NCBI GenBank assembly: GCA_019188255.1
Contig: JAETXT010000009.1
Coordinates: 1,116,001-1,180,000, forward strand
Direction: 5' to 3'
Source of the DNA: Verticillium longisporum
Taxonomy: Eukaryota > Ascomycota > Sordariomycetes > Glomerellales > Plectosphaerellaceae
DNA: 64,000 nt
The notes below the pieces were generated by a model. That model was not told the DNA's origin. It ran no database searches and was given only the letters and a program-made list of their open reading frames with translations. A program made the position numbers and the translations under genes. Position 1 is the first letter of the stretch. Each line of letters starts with the position of its first letter. This document shows positions 31,948-43,678 of the stretch, piece by piece.

Positions 31948-34900
31948 AAACTGGTGTGGATAGGTACTGTAGTTGCCTTGCTCGGTTGGGGTTGAATGGG
32001 TTGGGTCGGGTAGCAGTGGGAATGCCAGATGCTTGGTGCCGAAAAAGCGCAAGCAAGTGAGCGAGCGAGAGGAATGGAAGGAATGGAGAATAGAGGTAAG
32101 GCAGGTTCGGTAGGTACGGTATGATGGTGCGGTGGAGGTCGACTTGGTCTGAAGCAAAAAGCCTGGTCGGTAAAGTCGAGAGAAAATGGGAGGCTGGAAA
32201 CTGCAAATCCAAGGTCAGAGGTCCCAAGCGCGCGTCGCTGCGCTGGTGCTCGTGCTGCGGGAAAAGAGGGTGGCTAGGCGAATCAGGATGGCGTCGCGGC
32301 CGGGGCCAGCAGCGTGGCTGCAGTGGCAGACGAGAAAAGCAATGACCAGGTGTATATGTGTATGTGATATGACCCTGAAGGAATGCGCGGGAACATCGTT
32401 GGCACCATGTGCAATGATGTCGATACGGTGTTGAGCTGACGATGATGAGTTCTGGTGTTTTTCGTTTCTCCGTTCTGTGTCTTGTGGGTGGGTGGGTGGT
32501 GACTGCCCACCTGGGTGGTCTGGCGGTACTTCGTTCTTGGTGATTCAGACGCTCCCCAATCTCCAGGGTACGCAGGAAGGTGCTGTGGCTCACTGCTTGC
32601 CGTGGCTTGCGCGCGCACAATGAGCAATGAGCAACAAGAAGAAGGAGCGGTGGGAGGTCCTTCCTGTCTGCGCTGGAAAGCTCAATCGGCAGTGACGAAT
32701 GGGCCGGTTATGGACTGGACTGGAGGCAGGAGCTCCCTACTCGCTGCCTAGTGGTCGTCTCTGTCGACTCAGAGCGTCATTCGGACGGGGGCTGCTGGTG
32801 CGATGCTGGCCCGCTGAAGGTGAAAAAAGACCAGAGATGGAAGACCCGAGGCTGTCGCAACCTGCCTGCACGGAACTGCAGCCTCAAGCTGAAGCCTGTC
32901 AAGTCCCTTTTCGATGTTCTCAGGGGATGCATCCACCCGACATGGCGACGATGCGTAGAGTCGAACGAGTCGAGCGAAGGGGGGGAAGGGGACTTGGGGG
33001 ACACGATCGAGCTTCCGAAAGGGCAGGATCCCGAAACGAGCAAACACACTCGAGGGATTCAATCAACTCTCCTCAGGGAGGAATGTCAACAGCTCAGGGA
33101 AGAAAGGCAAAGGTAGGGTTGGCAAGACAAGGGAGGAAGGGGTATATCCTAGGGTTTTAACACACTTCGTCCTCGAGCCCAGCTCCTCCTTATGCCCAGC
33201 TCTTCCTCCTCCCTTCAGTTCGTCACATGCCTCTGCTTCTTCATGCGCCGCAGCGAGTGCGCCTGCGTGGACAAGGACGAACCCCCTCCACCTTGCCCAC
33301 TCGTCGTCCATTTGGGGGATGGACTGGCCCGAGAGAGAAGCAGGCAGGGTCGACTCATTTTAGCTGCTCCGCGGGTCTGCATGATGGCAGCGCGCCATTC
33401 TTCCTCAGCAGCATAGACGGAGACTAGCCATGCTGGAGGTTTGCGCCGTCCAGGTACTGCTTGACGATTCTCTACGTTATGGCATGGTCTTCCCGTATTC
33501 GAGGAGCAGTCGAAGAGGGCCCAGAGGGTACATGGTAGATGCCGAGAGAAGCATGGCCTTGGTCTCACAAAGTTGGGACTACCTGTCTAGCGCAGCCCTA
33601 CTTTGGGGCCCTTTCGGCCAGCATCCCTCGTCATCGTCCTCGACTTGCCTGTCACCTCGACGTCCAGCGCGGGAGATGGGTAGTGTCTGTGCCCATACCA
33701 TGTACATGTCCTCAGGTGGGCTGTGATGTCCGAAAAGAAGGGGGCTGGGAGCTCTGGCAATCATCAGGCTCTCCAGAAGAGGGTGTGAGTTGTCAAGTCT
33801 CGCCTCTAGCCCGCTGACGACACAGGGGACTCCCATGCCCAATCAGCGCCTGGTCCGCCCCCTCTCTAGCGGTTCCGATAGGCTGGGTTCGGTGGTCCGG
33901 GGTGTCGAGGTGCAGAATACAGGGAAGTGGCCCTTTGCCAGATCACTGAAGCCATCTCCTTGCCATCGTGGGGGCCTCTGCCCGAGGTGAGATGGACCTG
34001 GATAGGTTCAATCCATTGGATCTCTCGACTGCACTGCACCTCCTGCGTCTTGCATCTGCATGGCCGAGTTCTTCGCATCTATCTGCTTGTCATGATCTCC
34101 CCCCTTTTCCCTTTTCCCTTGTTCCTCTTCCCACTACATGTTTCAATACTGACGGCTGATTGAGGCCCAACCAGCATAGGGGCGAAAAGCAACAAACTCC
34201 CACGTCTCTGTTCCTGGATCATCGTATCCGCCAATCCACGCCACAGCCGTGTCAGACAGACAACTTACAACTCCCATGCTACCCAAAGAGGCCAAAGGGG
34301 GGGCCGAATAGTCAAGGGACGGCTCGGCCCCCGAATGACAAGGAGGTGGGGAGGGTCTCAATTGGCCAATCACTGACGCCAATTGCTCAGCTGGCGGGCA
34401 GTGGCAGATTGAGCTGACAGCAATGTCTGCCTTGGGCGACAGATCAATCAAATCGCAAACGATGTCACAAACGGACGTCACTGCAAAGCTCGACGCGACA
34501 AAAGCGCGACGCGACGCGACAAGGCAGCTTCGCGACGTGATAAAACTGCCTTGGCGGGACAGATGATGCCTTCACCTGCCAGCGCGCTCTATGCGAAACG
34601 GAAACTGACGCTTCTCCTCTACTTTTTTCGATTGAGGGGCCATCTTTGGGAGACTATTGACTCAGCCGACGATCAAATATAGAAACAAAGTGTGCGACAT
34701 CCCTGATGTGGAATTTGCCGTCTCGGGCCACGATATGACCTGAACGGCCCCTTGTCCACATGCTCGGAAGACATTCCTTCTTAATTGACAAGCCTACATT
34801 GGACAACCCTTGACGCAGAAGGAGCTTTAACAATGTCATGGTTCAGTCGGTGCAAGAGAGTCAGTATCCTCCTCCTCAGCAAACATATCGAACCAGTCAC

Positions 34901-37460
34901 AATCGCTTGTTGCGCAGCCATGCATTGTTTGGGTTGACCCACGGAATGACAGAAAGATCTCGCAAGGGTATGGTCGAGTCCCTCTGCCGTGAGCCTCATA
35001 GCGATGTCTAGCTCTGAGCTATGAGCTCCCGCGCCGTCCTCTACCCAGCGTGGCGCCTGGAAGAAGCATGCGAAAGCCCTCACTACAAGATTCATCTCAT
35101 ATGTATCTCAGATTGATCGTGATTGAAAGCTCTAGTGGTTAACTCAACTACCCTCATCTCGTGGTCTTAGCCATGGCAACGTTGTGGCCTCTGACGCTGA
35201 TCACCGTCCATGTCATGCTTGATGCATACCTGATAGAATGACTTAGCATGTGCTGCCTGGATAGAGGATATCCTAGCTTGCCTGACTTCTGATTTGGCGA
35301 ATAGTGCATGTGACTTGGCCTGGGATGTCCGAGTGGTTCAAGTGTGTCAGCTTAAGATTCTTCGTCGATCTCACCTGCCCAAGATACAATTTGTTTCGCA
35401 AAACCAGGGTTGATTAGAGCGCAAGACGTAGACGCCCGCGACTTGAGTTGCAGAATATGCAAAGATTGTATTGCTTCCTAAGACCGCCTCCTCTCCAGAT
35501 ACATCTGTTCGGAGCTGTTAAATGGTCAAACCGCCATGTTCCGTTTCACCAAGCATGTCAAATTCACTGTTGCGATTTGACATGACCGTTGCGTTGGCAT
35601 CCCTTCTGAATGAGAGGGCTCTAATTTGAATATTGGCATTATAAGCTTGCACGTGAATCCCCTGTTTGTACGTCAGTCTTCTTTGACAACCCTCTCTGGC
35701 AGATTGTTTATTTTCTTGCTCGCTGACGCAGGGGTATTTATTGACGAGGATGTCATGTCGTCAGACCTACTCGCCAGCTTAATTTGAGCGTATTAATCAC
35801 GTCAAGTCAGATGGTACACTTGTGTTGAATTTCTCCTCGCTATCTGAGCCCTCTGGTCATCCTTACTGAGGTAAAGTGATCAAAGGCTGCCCTCCGTTGC
35901 TCCTGATAAACGTGATTTTCCGCAGTCCTCTAAGCCAACGACTGTATCTGCCGCCGGGAGCTTTGATCACTATAAATTCGGTGGGAAACTGAGAACATGA
36001 CTAACTTTGCACGCCGTTCATGCCGTGGCACTGGTCAGTCGTCGTGGCTGGAGTAAGCTAGTATGAATTACATGTGTGGTTCTATTCTATAGCTGCTTGG
36101 TATCATAATTATTTACAGGATGGTATGATACGATATTGAGATGGGGCAAGTATTGTAGTTGCAAGAATTCTACAACCTTGAGAATTCCCATTTCACAGCG
36201 AGAGAGCGCTTGAAATCTTCCCCCCAGGAGCGCAATGGCCAATGAGAATGAATTAACTTGCATTCGAAAATGACTGTTACGATGATGATATTAATTCTCT
36301 TGAGGATTGGCCGAGATGCATTTTGTGGTCATGTTCACGAGGGCTGATGTAGGCTGTATCAGATCTGAAGAGAGCTGTCGATGTCCAAGTTAGGTGAAGA
36401 TAGGAAGAGAGCAGAGCCTCAACACACGATGGAAACTATTTCAAGAGTCTGCAAGACGAGAGAGCCAATGTAATCATTCGTCATAGTACCTAATCTACAA
36501 CGTCCAGTCCTCCGCGTGTAGGAATTAAGAAAGCGATTCATCATGTGATATCCTGCGCACAACATATCGTCAAAACAAAACATTGCGACACTACTGACGA
36601 AATCACATCGAAAAATAAAATCTTACAAAGTGCCAATCGATCTACGTCACAATAAACAATAACCAGCTACAGACAAATTTGTTTACTCAAAATAAGCCGA
36701 GTTATATCTCGGCACACAGATTGCCAGGTTGGTTGACCATCTGGGTGCAAACCACAGCAAGTAGCATACCCATGGATGTAGTGTGTGGAACGGCGGATGC
36801 GTCTATACGTGTGAGCTACTTCCTGCTTCCGCTTTAGACTTTCAATGTATGAACAGCTGACCAAAGGTTGACCATTCAATTGATGCACATGCAGTGTACG
36901 GCAAAGTCGAGCTTTGAATGTCCCCCTGCATAAACCGCAAACCATATGCTTCCGCTCACCAGTCCATATCGTCTCGTGACCCAAGCACCGCACTGGCCAT
37001 CGAGACGCTGCTTCATTAGTTGGAAAGCTTCCACAGCCCATGCCTCTTACAGTACGATCACTTTGTTTACCGAGCCATGAATTTACCGATCACCCAGTTC
37101 TTGCACATCACATGGCCGTTCCGCCTCGCCAAGGCCCCGCTGGCGGTACAACTCGTTTAAATGAACCCTGAAGAGGCTCCCGCTTGTTAAGCTTCCTGGA
37201 CGCACACCGATGGCAGGGTGCCCACTGTGGGCATTCCCGTCGATGTAGTAGTAGCTTCGGACCACATGGTAATAAGCGACGCAGTCGTGACTGTTCGGAT
37301 CTCCCGACTGTTGAAGACGCCCAGACTGGCGAGGGCAGCCATCATTCTCAAGATAGAGGAGGGGGAAGGCCTTTCGTGGTCGAGTCAGAACGACGTGGCG
37401 CCCAACAATTCCATCCGATGCCTACCTTGAGTCAATGCCCCCTCTAGACCCCCCTCATCG

Positions 37461-37461
<1 letters not shown>

Positions 37462-37494
<33 letters not shown>
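37462..37494. repeat. (CGC)11 trinucleotide repeat
   Basis: Eleven CGC units, uninterrupted, in non-coding sequence. Confidence 0.9.
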
Positions 37495-38372
37495 ATGAGC
37501 CAGACCTCTGCACGACGCTCTGCCTTCGTTACCGCCAGAGACGGAAGACCTCGGTCCCCGTCACCGCTGGTCTCGATCGATATAGCCCAGCAGTGGCAGC
37601 GGTCAGCCAGAGTTCAGGTGGCTCTTTGGGCCGGTCTGGGTCTGTTCGCTGTGAGGGTGGTATCCGTGGTGGCCAAGAAAGGGAGAAATATATGTGATAT
37701 GTGATAAGATGGCGCGCACAACGAATGTTGGTGTGGATCACCCAAGCGCAGCCCGCCAGTCCAGAAAGCGAGCATCAGCTTCGGAGCACCCGATGATGGG
37801 TCCTGGCTCGGTTGCATGGGACAGATGGACGGGCAGACGAGAAGTAGCCGGCCGGCTCGACCTGAGGGGCAGACATGGCCGACAGGAAGCCTGGTGATCG
37901 AAATGCGTCGAGAGACGAGTGATGGCGCTACGCAGGCCAGAGGTGTACCGAGGGCAGAGATGGGCTGAAGTCCAGATTCCACGGTATGTCCGCCGAAGGC
38001 CTTGCTAGCATGGCACGCTTGAAGGGGGGCGCCTCGGTTGATGGGACGTAAAGGTGCAAGCAAGGCGATGGGCTACGCTTTGAGCGATTAAACGGTAAAC
38101 GGCAGATCGAAGAGGCTTCCCCCTATCCATGGAGATCGAGATCGTAGCGGCGCCATCAGGACGCCGTCGACATGATATCGTAGCGTCGTGGTGGTGAGCT
38201 TCAAGATGCAAGGGATGAAGACAAGGGTGTCGTGGTGCATAACGCAGGGACCTCGTTGCCAGGGGAAGAGACCCAGGTGAAAAGGGACGAAGGGTAAGGG
38301 GAAACGTGGCGCGGCAGCTTACCTCATCCTGCCTCGCATGTGGCGAAACAAAGGGAGAAGGAAAGCGCTCGC

Positions 38373-38412
38373 CAGGCGCAGGCGCAGGCGCAGGCGCAGG
38401 CGCAGGCGCAGG
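38373..38412. repeat. CAGGCG hexanucleotide tandem repeat
   Basis: About six and a half CAGGCG units over 40 bp. It gives Ala-Pro or Gln-Ala repeats in spurious frames, so apparent proteins across it should be distrusted. Confidence 0.9.
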
Positions 38413-38478
38413 GCAAGCAAGGCTGCAGGGGCGCCTGCCTGCTGCTGGTGCAGGGGGCGGGGGCGGATACCTCCTTGG

Positions 38479-38523
38479 CTTTCCCTGCCTTTCCCTGCTT
38501 TCCCTGCTTTCCCTGCCTTTCCC
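38479..38523. repeat. CTTTCCCTGC minisatellite
   Basis: Four to five copies of a 9-10 bp unit (CTTTCCCTGC and shorter variants), non-coding. Confidence 0.85.
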
Positions 38524-40846
38524 ATCATCCAAGTCAGTCGTCGCCTTGCTTCTGCCAACGACAATGCCATCGATGGCCGGTCGCCATTTGGACAAATCCG
38601 TTACCTGAGAAACAGCGACATGCTGGTGATCGCTGCGATCGGTCCCTCCAAGAGCACTGCAGACCATCTCGGTTCCTGACGATCATCAGCCAACCCACCC
38701 ACCGTCATCGCCACCATCGTGCACCATCACGCACACACACACACAACCACCAGCAGGCTTGCTCTGGCAGAAGACCGGTCGAAAATCTCATGCCAGCGCG
38801 TTGGGCCAAGGCATGTGCCGTCGTCATCGACCATCGGACGCCAACAAGGCCTTGACAGGTACGGGTGGCGCGCGGGCATGCGAAGCCACCTCCATCATCG
38901 TTCCTCGCGTGGACCACAGGCCACAGGCCCCAGGCCACAGACCACAATCCACAGGCCACGGACCACGAACCCGTCCTCGCTCTCTGCCTTTCTTCCTCCC
39001 GTTGCTCCCACGCCGAACAGGTCCCCGTATACTGAACGTGCCCGCCCAATGGGCAGACAAGACGGTGCAGAGGTTGGCCTGACTGTCTCGGTTGCACTCG
39101 GAGGCACACCGGCGAGACAGGGAGCTGGGAGCACAGGCTTGCGCTCCCAACCTCAGGCCACCTAAGCAACGGCTCAGAGCCGCCCCTCATCCTCGTTCCT
39201 CTCCTGTCCAGGCTGATTCTCCTTTACACTGTCAGTTCTCGACACTGCTTCGTCTCAACACGGCGGAAGCAAGCGTCTGGCGGTTCTAAACGGTCTGGAT
39301 GCGCACAAATTCAAGCCGAGCTGGAGCCAAGGGTCCTCGGTAGCGCCACGGCGCTGGCGATGCAGCTGCTGCTCGTGACCTGGAACTCTGGACTGGTCAG
39401 CTCTGTAGCATCGGGCGGCGAGTTAGCGTGGCATCGTCCATTCTCGTCCTGACTCAACGATGGTCAACGTTTCCTGTGTAACCATGGTCGACAGGAGTAA
39501 GGTGCAACGGTGGGCATGCTGTGGCGTTGTGAGCCCCAGAGAGGCCCTGGAAACCTCTCGAGTACGTCGACACTGACCATGGAAGAGAGACAGCGCGGCG
39601 CCAAGCACATTTTTCTCATCCTTCTTTTTTTTTGTGCTCGTATCTTGCAACCTCCCTGCTGCGGTAGAGGCTGCATACTGCACCCCTGGCATTAGTTTGG
39701 CAGTGTGTGCCCACCTCGGACACGCAGGAACAGGGTCCTCGGAACGAACCACGGCGGATGCAAGTGCACTCGTCCCGCGGATAGGACAGACTCGGTGCCT
39801 TGAGATCTGCCCTGCTGTTTCTCCTGCGGCCAGCTATTGTTCCCCCCCTCTCGACGCCGTATTGGTGTTGCTTTTCTTCTTCGTCGCCTTTTGCTTACCC
39901 CTCCTGCTGATTCATGATTCGTCTCTTGGTTGTGCCTGTGCTCATTTTTTTTATCCATGTCTCAGAGCTTCTCAATCAGGACAACTCCTGCAGAGCGGCA
40001 CAGGATCGTTGATCCGACGGTCTGATCTGACAGGTCTTGGGTGGCTAGGGGAAGAGAACCCCCGGAGTCCACCTCAGAGCGAACCCCGTTGCCAGAGGTT
40101 TTGCTGGACGTGCCTCTGGGGGGGAGACTTTTTTCTGGCCGGTCACGTTTAACATTCCAGCACTTACACCTCAGCTCACCTTACCTGGTGATGCTTTGCC
40201 TACAGGCCACTACCCACTTCCCTCCTGGCGACTGTCCTGCTGCTTGCCAGTCAGTGCAGTCATGGATCCCCGCAGACCTTTCCCAACATCGCTCTCCCTT
40301 GTTCAGGGCCGGCCTCCGACTGGCTGTTCACCCTGGGCCCAGGGTGAGGATCGGGGCTAGCGCAGAAGGCAAGGAATGTCTCGAAGCTGTGGCCATCCTG
40401 AGTTCAGGGAAGACGGTACCCACGGCGATCCTCCGCGCCTGGGGTTCAGCCACCAGCTGGGAGGTGGACATGCGGGCTTGTGTGGGTACCAGACCCAAAG
40501 TAACGGCACCGAGACACGACGATGCATACCTGTCTGTCCTGTTGTTGACGGCCCTTACACTTCCCCCGCCAGGAAGGGCATACCATGTCTGCTCACAATC
40601 GGCTCCGTTGCTGAGCGGGTCAATGTTTGTTTAGGCCAAGGATCAGGGAGACTGATGGACGGTGATCGCCCACACCTCTTGCTTTTGGACATATAGCGAG
40701 CATCCCATCCCTGGATTAGACACGCACATCGCCCCCTTCGCCTGAGACTGCTGATGAGCTCACACACACACCTTTGTAACGCAAAGCGACATCATATCCG
40801 CACCTGAAGTAGAGCAGGCCCCGGCGGTTGTGATTCCACTTTCGTC

Positions 40847-42346
40847 ATGTCTGCTCATCTGGAATCAGGCATCACACCTGCCCATACCGATCTCACTCTC
40901 ACTCTCACGATGAACGCACCCGCACCCGCAGCGCCATCGAAGACCAGGACGAAAAGGAAGAGCATCGATCGACAGACCAAGTTGGCACACCTCCAGCTCG
41001 TGTCAAAGTACTTTGACTATTCGAACTACTCGCTGCCGCGCGCAGAAGGAAGCCAGCAGCCCAACCCGTACAGGAGGGCAGGGCACAGTTTCGCGGAACA
41101 GACGGACGAAGGCATGGATGCGATGGAAGCTAGGCCGTCGACGACGATGACCTCCAGGTCGTTCTCCCGTCACCAGAGCAGGTCGTCCGTGGTCTCCAAC
41201 TGCTCAACGCCCAGCCTGATTGATGACCACTCTGACTCTGAGGTGTCACCCGACGATGACTACCAGTACCACGCCTCGACATCTCAGCTGTGGGACAGCT
41301 TTTGGGTGGCGGGGGATCAACCCCATGACTTTGAAGATCCTCACCACCACGACCACGACCAGCCACCAAAGACACCGCGGAAAGGTCACCGTGCACCAAA
41401 GGCCCGGTATCCCGCCCTCATCCCATCGCCGCATATTCGTCGCACCAAGAAGGCAAGCACCATCAACTACGATGACGACCCTCTCCCGCCTAAGCCCATC
41501 GAATACACCACCACCGTGCAGCAGTCCACGTTGCCTGCGCACCAGCCTCCCAGCCTCCCGAAGGGTCGCAACGTGACGTCCGTCGCCGAGAAGCGCAGAA
41601 CCATCAGGGCTGTTAAATCATCTTACAGCCTCTTCCCCAAACCTCATCAGGCTTCATACACCTCCACGACCTCCACGACCTCCACGACCACAACCAAATC
41701 ATCGTCAGCAACAACGACAGCGCCGTCCTCTTTTGTTGTCCCGCCACCGCGCACCTCCTCTCTACCTGCTGCTGAATCACCCACGCCTAAGCCTCGCAAG
41801 ACCTCGCGACCATCACCCATCCACACACACTCGGCGCCTATCCGCCTACTATCCGGCGCAACCCTGATCGGTACACCATCTCCAGCCCTTCGCACATCAT
41901 CCTCGTTCGCCATGCTTCCCCGCACATCCACCTCCTCGACCCGCACTATGGGCGGTTCTATCGTCTCGGATCTTACAACAGTCAAGTCCACGCTGCCCAA
42001 CTTCCCCTCCACCAACCTCGCCGATCTCGTCCATCCCCGCTCCGCACCTCTGCCTCCTTGCCGCCGCGCACCCTGCGAACCGTCATCCGCCGCCCCATCA
42101 GCCTCGTTTTTCGATTTTGACTCCTCAGACTCAGAGTCAGATGATGGCCCTCCCATTGCACGCCTCGTCAAGTCTCGCCGCGCTGCCACCCTCAAGCCTG
42201 CCAGCCCGCGCCGCAGCGGCGACGCGCCCCGTCCACGCCGCAAGTCTCTAGTGGCCTGGCGTGCCGCCGACGACACCGAGGAGCATCGCGCCCGCGACGT
42301 GTTTGGCCGCATGTTCGGCCGGGGCTCCCGGGGCCACACTTCATAA
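40847..42346 (+). CDS. conserved-looking disordered protein, unknown function
   Basis: 499 aa, no intron. The frame starts at ATG 40847, or at ATG 40910 (MNAPAPAAP), which would drop a TLTLTL stretch made by a CTCACT repeat; the second start looks more natural. The protein is almost wholly low-complexity: Ser/Thr/Pro-rich, a DDHSDSEVSPDDDY acidic patch, a His/Asp run (PHHHDHDQPPKT), several basic PK/RK motifs, and an acidic DFDSSDSESDDGPPIARLV segment near the C-terminus. The end is basic (RARDVFGRMFGRGSRG). The best-ordered candidate is KLAHLQLVSKYFDYSNYSLP near residue 47. No domain recognised. Many phosphorylatable Ser/Thr and nuclear-localisation-like basic clusters suggest a regulatory protein, but that is a guess. 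Confidence 0.75.
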   Translation: MSAHLESGITPAHTDLTLTLTMNAPAPAAPSKTRTKRKSIDRQTKLAHLQLVSKYFDYSNYSLPRAEGSQQPNPYRRAGHSFAEQTDEGMDAMEARPSTTMTSRSFSRHQSRSSVVSNCSTPSLIDDHSDSEVSPDDDYQYHASTSQLWDSFWVAGDQPHDFEDPHHHDHDQPPKTPRKGHRAPKARYPALIPSPHIRRTKKASTINYDDDPLPPKPIEYTTTVQQSTLPAHQPPSLPKGRNVTSVAEKRRTIRAVKSSYSLFPKPHQASYTSTTSTTSTTTTKSSSATTTAPSSFVVPPPRTSSLPAAESPTPKPRKTSRPSPIHTHSAPIRLLSGATLIGTPSPALRTSSSFAMLPRTSTSSTRTMGGSIVSDLTTVKSTLPNFPSTNLADLVHPRSAPLPPCRRAPCEPSSAAPSASFFDFDSSDSESDDGPPIARLVKSRRAATLKPASPRRSGDAPRPRRKSLVAWRAADDTEEHRARDVFGRMFGRGSRGHTS

Positions 42347-43678
42347 GGGCAACATGTACTCCGTCGTCCTAGTTGTTTCCCGTTTTCTTCTTCTCTCATT
42401 GTCGTACCAAAGCCTTGGGTTTCAGTCTCTTCTCTGTGTCCTGTTTTATTTTTCTTTGTTCTGTTTATCACTCTGCATCATGTCATTATGTCATGTAAAC
42501 CACGACCACTTTTTTTTTTATCGAGAAACTCTATCATCAGTTATGCCTCTACGAAACGAAGCCTCCGTTAGACGGGAAAAGGATCACGGTCTGGGCGAAT
42601 AGTCAAAGGGTCAGGAGAATGGTTTGGGGGTCATGTGTTCAAGTTTTCCCACGGCGCCATTGGAAATGTCAAAATGGGAAATGGTAGGAGGAGGAGAGGA
42701 GCAAGGGTGCGAGGCGCCTCGTGTAAGCGGGAAGGAAAGACGGAAGCTGGAAGGGGAGGAGAAAGTAATCGGCCACCACAATGAACGTTTCGAGCCGCCA
42801 ATACTGTCATTTATGTCTCCTATGTTGTCTTCCTCTTCTCTTCTTTTTTTTTTCTTCTTCGGGGTTGTTTCCTCTTGTTGTGGTAGTTGTCATCGTCGTC
42901 GTCGTCAGCAGAGAGAGCCTGGTTCGCGGTACGGGTAATTGCTTGTTGAGTTGAGGTAGCTCTGAGATACGTTGCTTTGCCTCGCGGCGATGGTGCCTCA
43001 CGCACGAGAGTAATCAAACATTCAAGAAGATGAGCATCGCGCGTCTGTGACAATGTATGACCATTTCACTGTGGTCTTGTCAGCGGGACATGCTTCCTCT
43101 TCACCCGTGTTCACAGTTCTCCATGGAGATTCTGGTGTGATCACAGCATACGTTACATGGTGGACGGTGGGGGTTGCGGGGAGAGGAAGCAAGGCATTGC
43201 ACCGACACAAGACGAACAAAAAGGCGCAGAAACACATCATATTCCCATCAACATCTGATACGTATACATAAGCCATACATCTCATTGCTCGGCCTAGAAG
43301 CTCTCCGAGGCGGCAATCTCATCAATCTCAGTCCTGCTCACTCTCAGCCCAGCCTGACAGCCCCTCTTCCTTCAATACAGTCTTGGATCTCGTGCCAAAT
43401 GTCTCGTGAAACGCCATGAATATCCATGCCCCGTGCCGTACAAACATGACCCCATACCATAACCCTCTATTTTTTTTCCGTTACGCGAACAGTGCAAAAA
43501 CAAAGAACTCTCAAAATCAAGCACAAAATCCAAACGCCAACCCATGCAGATTCTCCATGCCAAAAACGCCAAAAGCAAAACACCATTGTACCAACCTCGG
43601 GGAGTGATCCCTCGCCAGTGTATAATGACACACAACACCATGATTACGCGTCGGACAAGGCCCACGGCCTTCAAAGGC
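42347..43678. other. convergent 3' intergenic region
   Basis: About 1.3 kb between two genes pointing at each other, with several T-rich tracts (for example near 42508-42520 and 42845-42860) as expected of fungal 3' UTRs. No gene seen. Confidence 0.5.

Larger units (their letters stand above)
31948..40846. other. long gene-poor region (about 8.9 kb)
   Basis: I find no frame here with domain similarity, splice structure or protein-like composition. The first 0.5-1 kb is pyrimidine-rich leader and promoter for the coiled-coil gene. Later parts hold several low-complexity tracts (37462-37494, 38373-38412, 38479-38523, CA-rich and ACAGGCC-type repeats near 38920-38970) and a tRNA-Leu-like half at about 35322-35370. 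34500-37000 is unique sequence of moderate AT content. The stretch next to 40847 must include the promoter and leader of the gene starting there; non-coding RNA genes cannot be excluded. Confidence 0.5.

Noticed and set aside
32699..33160. 153-codon plus-strand frame
   Set aside because: Arg/Gly/Glu-rich, no domain, lies in a probable promoter/leader region.
37462..38523. Tandem repeats considered as a CRISPR-like array
   Set aside because: Units are short, contiguous and without spacers, in a eukaryotic genome; simple microsatellites and minisatellites.
38005..38667. 220-codon minus-strand frame with Ala-Pro repeats
   Set aside because: The repeats come from the CAGGCG hexanucleotide array and neighbouring low-complexity DNA, and the flanks are not protein-like.
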